Part shown: piece after piece, positions 62,106 to 64,000 of the stretch | Numbering within the stretch: position 1 is the first letter of the stretch | Layout of the letters: each line of letters opens with the position of its first letter | Source: Anolis sagrei | Lineage: Eukaryota; Chordata; Lepidosauria; Squamata; Anolidae | DNA: 64,000 nucleotides | Reading direction: 5' to 3' | Assembly (NCBI RefSeq): GCF_037176765.1 | Contig: NC_090034.1 | Span: 24,621,375 to 24,685,374, forward strand | The notes under the pieces: generated by a model | The model's database searches: none | Told to the model about the DNA's origin: nothing | What the model saw: the letters and a program-made list of their open reading frames with translations, nothing else | Translations under genes and position numbers: made by a program

Positions 62106-63215
62106 GGTATGCTTCTTCAACAAAATAAAGCAAAGTGTTATGGGACTATTTAGTGCATGTTTTAAAGTGATATGAGTTGTTCTCTCTTAGCTTGCTTTTA
62201 GCCTGAAAATAACAATAATGGAAAACCATCTTTCCTCTGTCCTGCTCCTTCCCCAGCCCAGCTTTAGATCTCAAGCTGTAAACCAAGAGCAGTAAATTGT
62301 GAAGATGCCAGTCAATGGTATGCAAGACGTACCATTTATATGAGACCTATCTCTTACAGCAGGCATGGGCCAATTGTAGACTGTTAGAAATTGTGGCAGT
62401 TGAAGTCCAGAACACTTGGAGGGAGGGCCAAAGTTCACCCAGACCTATGGTAATGCACTGATGGCGCTCTCTCTGTAAGTTAGGTTACAGCCAAAGTTTG
62501 CAGGTGTCAATAATAATAAATAAAAATTAAAAAAATAAAAGAATGGAATAAAAATTAAAAATATAAAAAATAACAAAGAACCATAGGAAGAGACCCATAA
62601 TAATAATAATATAAATAATATATTGTATTTATTACCTGCCTCTCCTGATGACTTGAGGCAGGTACAACCAATTCAAAAGGAAATGAACATAAAAATACAA
62701 TGAATTACTAAACTGCACAAACACACACATATGCCAAACACAGATAAAGAATTGACATATAGTGGTAATAGAATACAAATCAAAACTCACAATGAAAATT
62801 TGACTGGACTAACCTTTCTGCCGGAAGAGATGGAAAATAAAATATGTTATATGTACATATATTAAAACCCATATAGCAAAACATACGGTGCAAAACTCAA
62901 CATGCAGCGGCAGTAGAATGCAAATCCAAAACTGATGGTTCAAAGTTGACTGCCAGAAAATGTGGCTCTTTAGTTGTGTGATGGGTCACAGCTGAATTTC
63001 TCATAGCTTTGTATGTGTGGGTACAGCAAATATATGAGGGAAAAGGAGGGGGAGGGCCACTAAAGGAAAGGAACAGATAAAGGCTTGCACTCATTAATTC
63101 CCCCAGCCTCTGTATTGTAGTGTAACCTTTTCCAGCTGGAGGCACTCTCTGAAGGAGGGAGGGAGACGCCTGAATGCTTTGCCTTGTGCTCTTCCTCCCT
63201 TCTCTGGCACAAACC
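62106..63215. other. Intergenic sequence, few features
   Basis: A partial foldback MITE lies at about 62360-62450, and (TAA)n with an L2-like tail at about 62520-62700. I recognise nothing else. Confidence 0.4.
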
Positions 63216-63219
63216 TGAA

Positions 63220-64000
63220 GAGAATGTTGTAGATACGTCATATCTCAATTTCATTAAGGTCTTTGACAAGACTCCCCATGACATTCTTACAAAACTAGAT
63301 GATACCAATTTGGGAGAGAGAGCTAATACTCCAGAAGGAAAATATCATAATCCAAAATAACCTTTACAGATTGGAGAGCTGGGCCCAAACAAACAAAATG
63401 AATTTCATCAGGGAGAAATGTATGATACCACACCTTGACAAAAAAAGTGAAATGCAGAGATACAGGGTGGGTGATTCTAGGCATGAAGACAGTCCATGTG
63501 AAAGGGATCTGGGAGTTTTAGTAGACTGCAAACTGAACATGACTCAACAGTTCAATGCAGCAGTTTAAAAAGCCAACACGATTCTAGGTTTCATCAATGG
63601 GAGTATAGTACTAATATTGAGGAAAGTCATAACCTCACTCTATTCTGCTTGGGTCAAAACTCACCTGTAATAACACTGTGTCCAGTTCTGGACATCACAA
63701 TTAAAAGAGATGGCTAAAGTAAAATGTGTCCAGAGAAGGGTGACCAAAATGATCAAAGATTGGGAAACCAAACCCTATGATAAATGACTGAGGAAGCTGG
63801 GATGACTAGCCTGGAATAAATAAGTCTAAGAGAGGATAGGGAGAGCCATGTTTAAATATTTGAAAGGATGTCACACTGAGGAGGATGCAAGCTTGTTTTC
63901 TGCTTCTCTGGAGACTGAGACACAGCAATGGATTCAAATTGCAGGAAAAAAAGATTCCACCTGAACATGAGATAAAGCTTCATGATGATAAGAGCTATTT
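63220..64000 (+). mobile_element. CR1 LINE, runs off the window
   Basis: The plus strand encodes KVFDKTPHDILTKLD (RT domain), then NKMNFIREKCMIPHLDKKSE and CERDLGVLVDCKLNMTQQFN. CR1 3' landmarks such as TGTCCAGAGAAGGGTGACCA follow. Frames are broken; the 3' end lies beyond 64000. Confidence 0.88.

Overview
The window is vertebrate nuclear DNA, most likely from a squamate and probably an iguanian lizard such as Anolis (inference). The evidence is interrupted genes with GT-AG introns and a squamate-style repeat mix: RTE-BovB, CR1, L2, L1 and Rex1-like LINEs, Penelope-like elements with a GIY-YIG region, Sauria SINEs with ACCTTT-type tails, Helitrons, SPIN-like and other hAT elements, mariner, pogo/Tigger-like and Harbinger MITEs.

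One host gene fills most of the window: a complete plus-strand ABCC6 (MRP6) orthologue, start codon at 5843 and stop at 57325-57327. I placed all 31 coding exons by hand. Together they give 4515 nt, or 1504 residues, against 1503 for human ABCC6 as I remember it. By the same recollection, most exon lengths equal the human ones exactly and every length difference is a multiple of three. The predicted protein has TMD0 (exons 1-6), the L0 linker (7-8), TMD1 (8-13), NBD1 (14-19), a linker (20-21), TMD2 (22-26) and NBD2 (27-31). Its signature segments (FCRGYWLSLWANDP, FLLGTLCLVAGDVF, a C-terminal DSGLV) mark it as ABCC6 rather than its paralogue ABCC1. In mammals this is a liver-enriched transporter needed for ATP efflux and plasma pyrophosphate, which restrains soft-tissue calcification.

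Layout: 1-330 is AT-rich simple sequence. 346-1100 holds a foldback MITE and a CpG-rich, promoter-like block with a duplicated X-box-like segment. 1107-2591 is a Penelope-like element. 2592-5345 is repeat debris with a likely solo LTR. 5560-5842 is the likely ABCC6 promoter and 5' UTR. 5843-57327 is ABCC6. 57328 to about 58440 holds 3' UTR candidates. 58440-59865 is SINE and LINE debris. 59930-60420 is a second CpG-rich, promoter-like block, probably the start of a neighbouring gene. 60484-64000 is MITE, L2 and CR1 sequence.

The introns carry several nested insertions. Intron 4 has a Helitron whose 5' end is tandemly repeated and joined directly to another Helitron's 3' end. Intron 6 has a Penelope-like element containing a foldback mariner. 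Intron 9 stacks BovB, LTR-type, L1 and Helitron sequence. Introns 9 and 28 carry related BovB copies in opposite orientation that flank exons 10-28. The main host-gene oddities are a GC donor after exon 2, a missing H-loop histidine in NBD1 and a purine-rich acceptor before exon 12.
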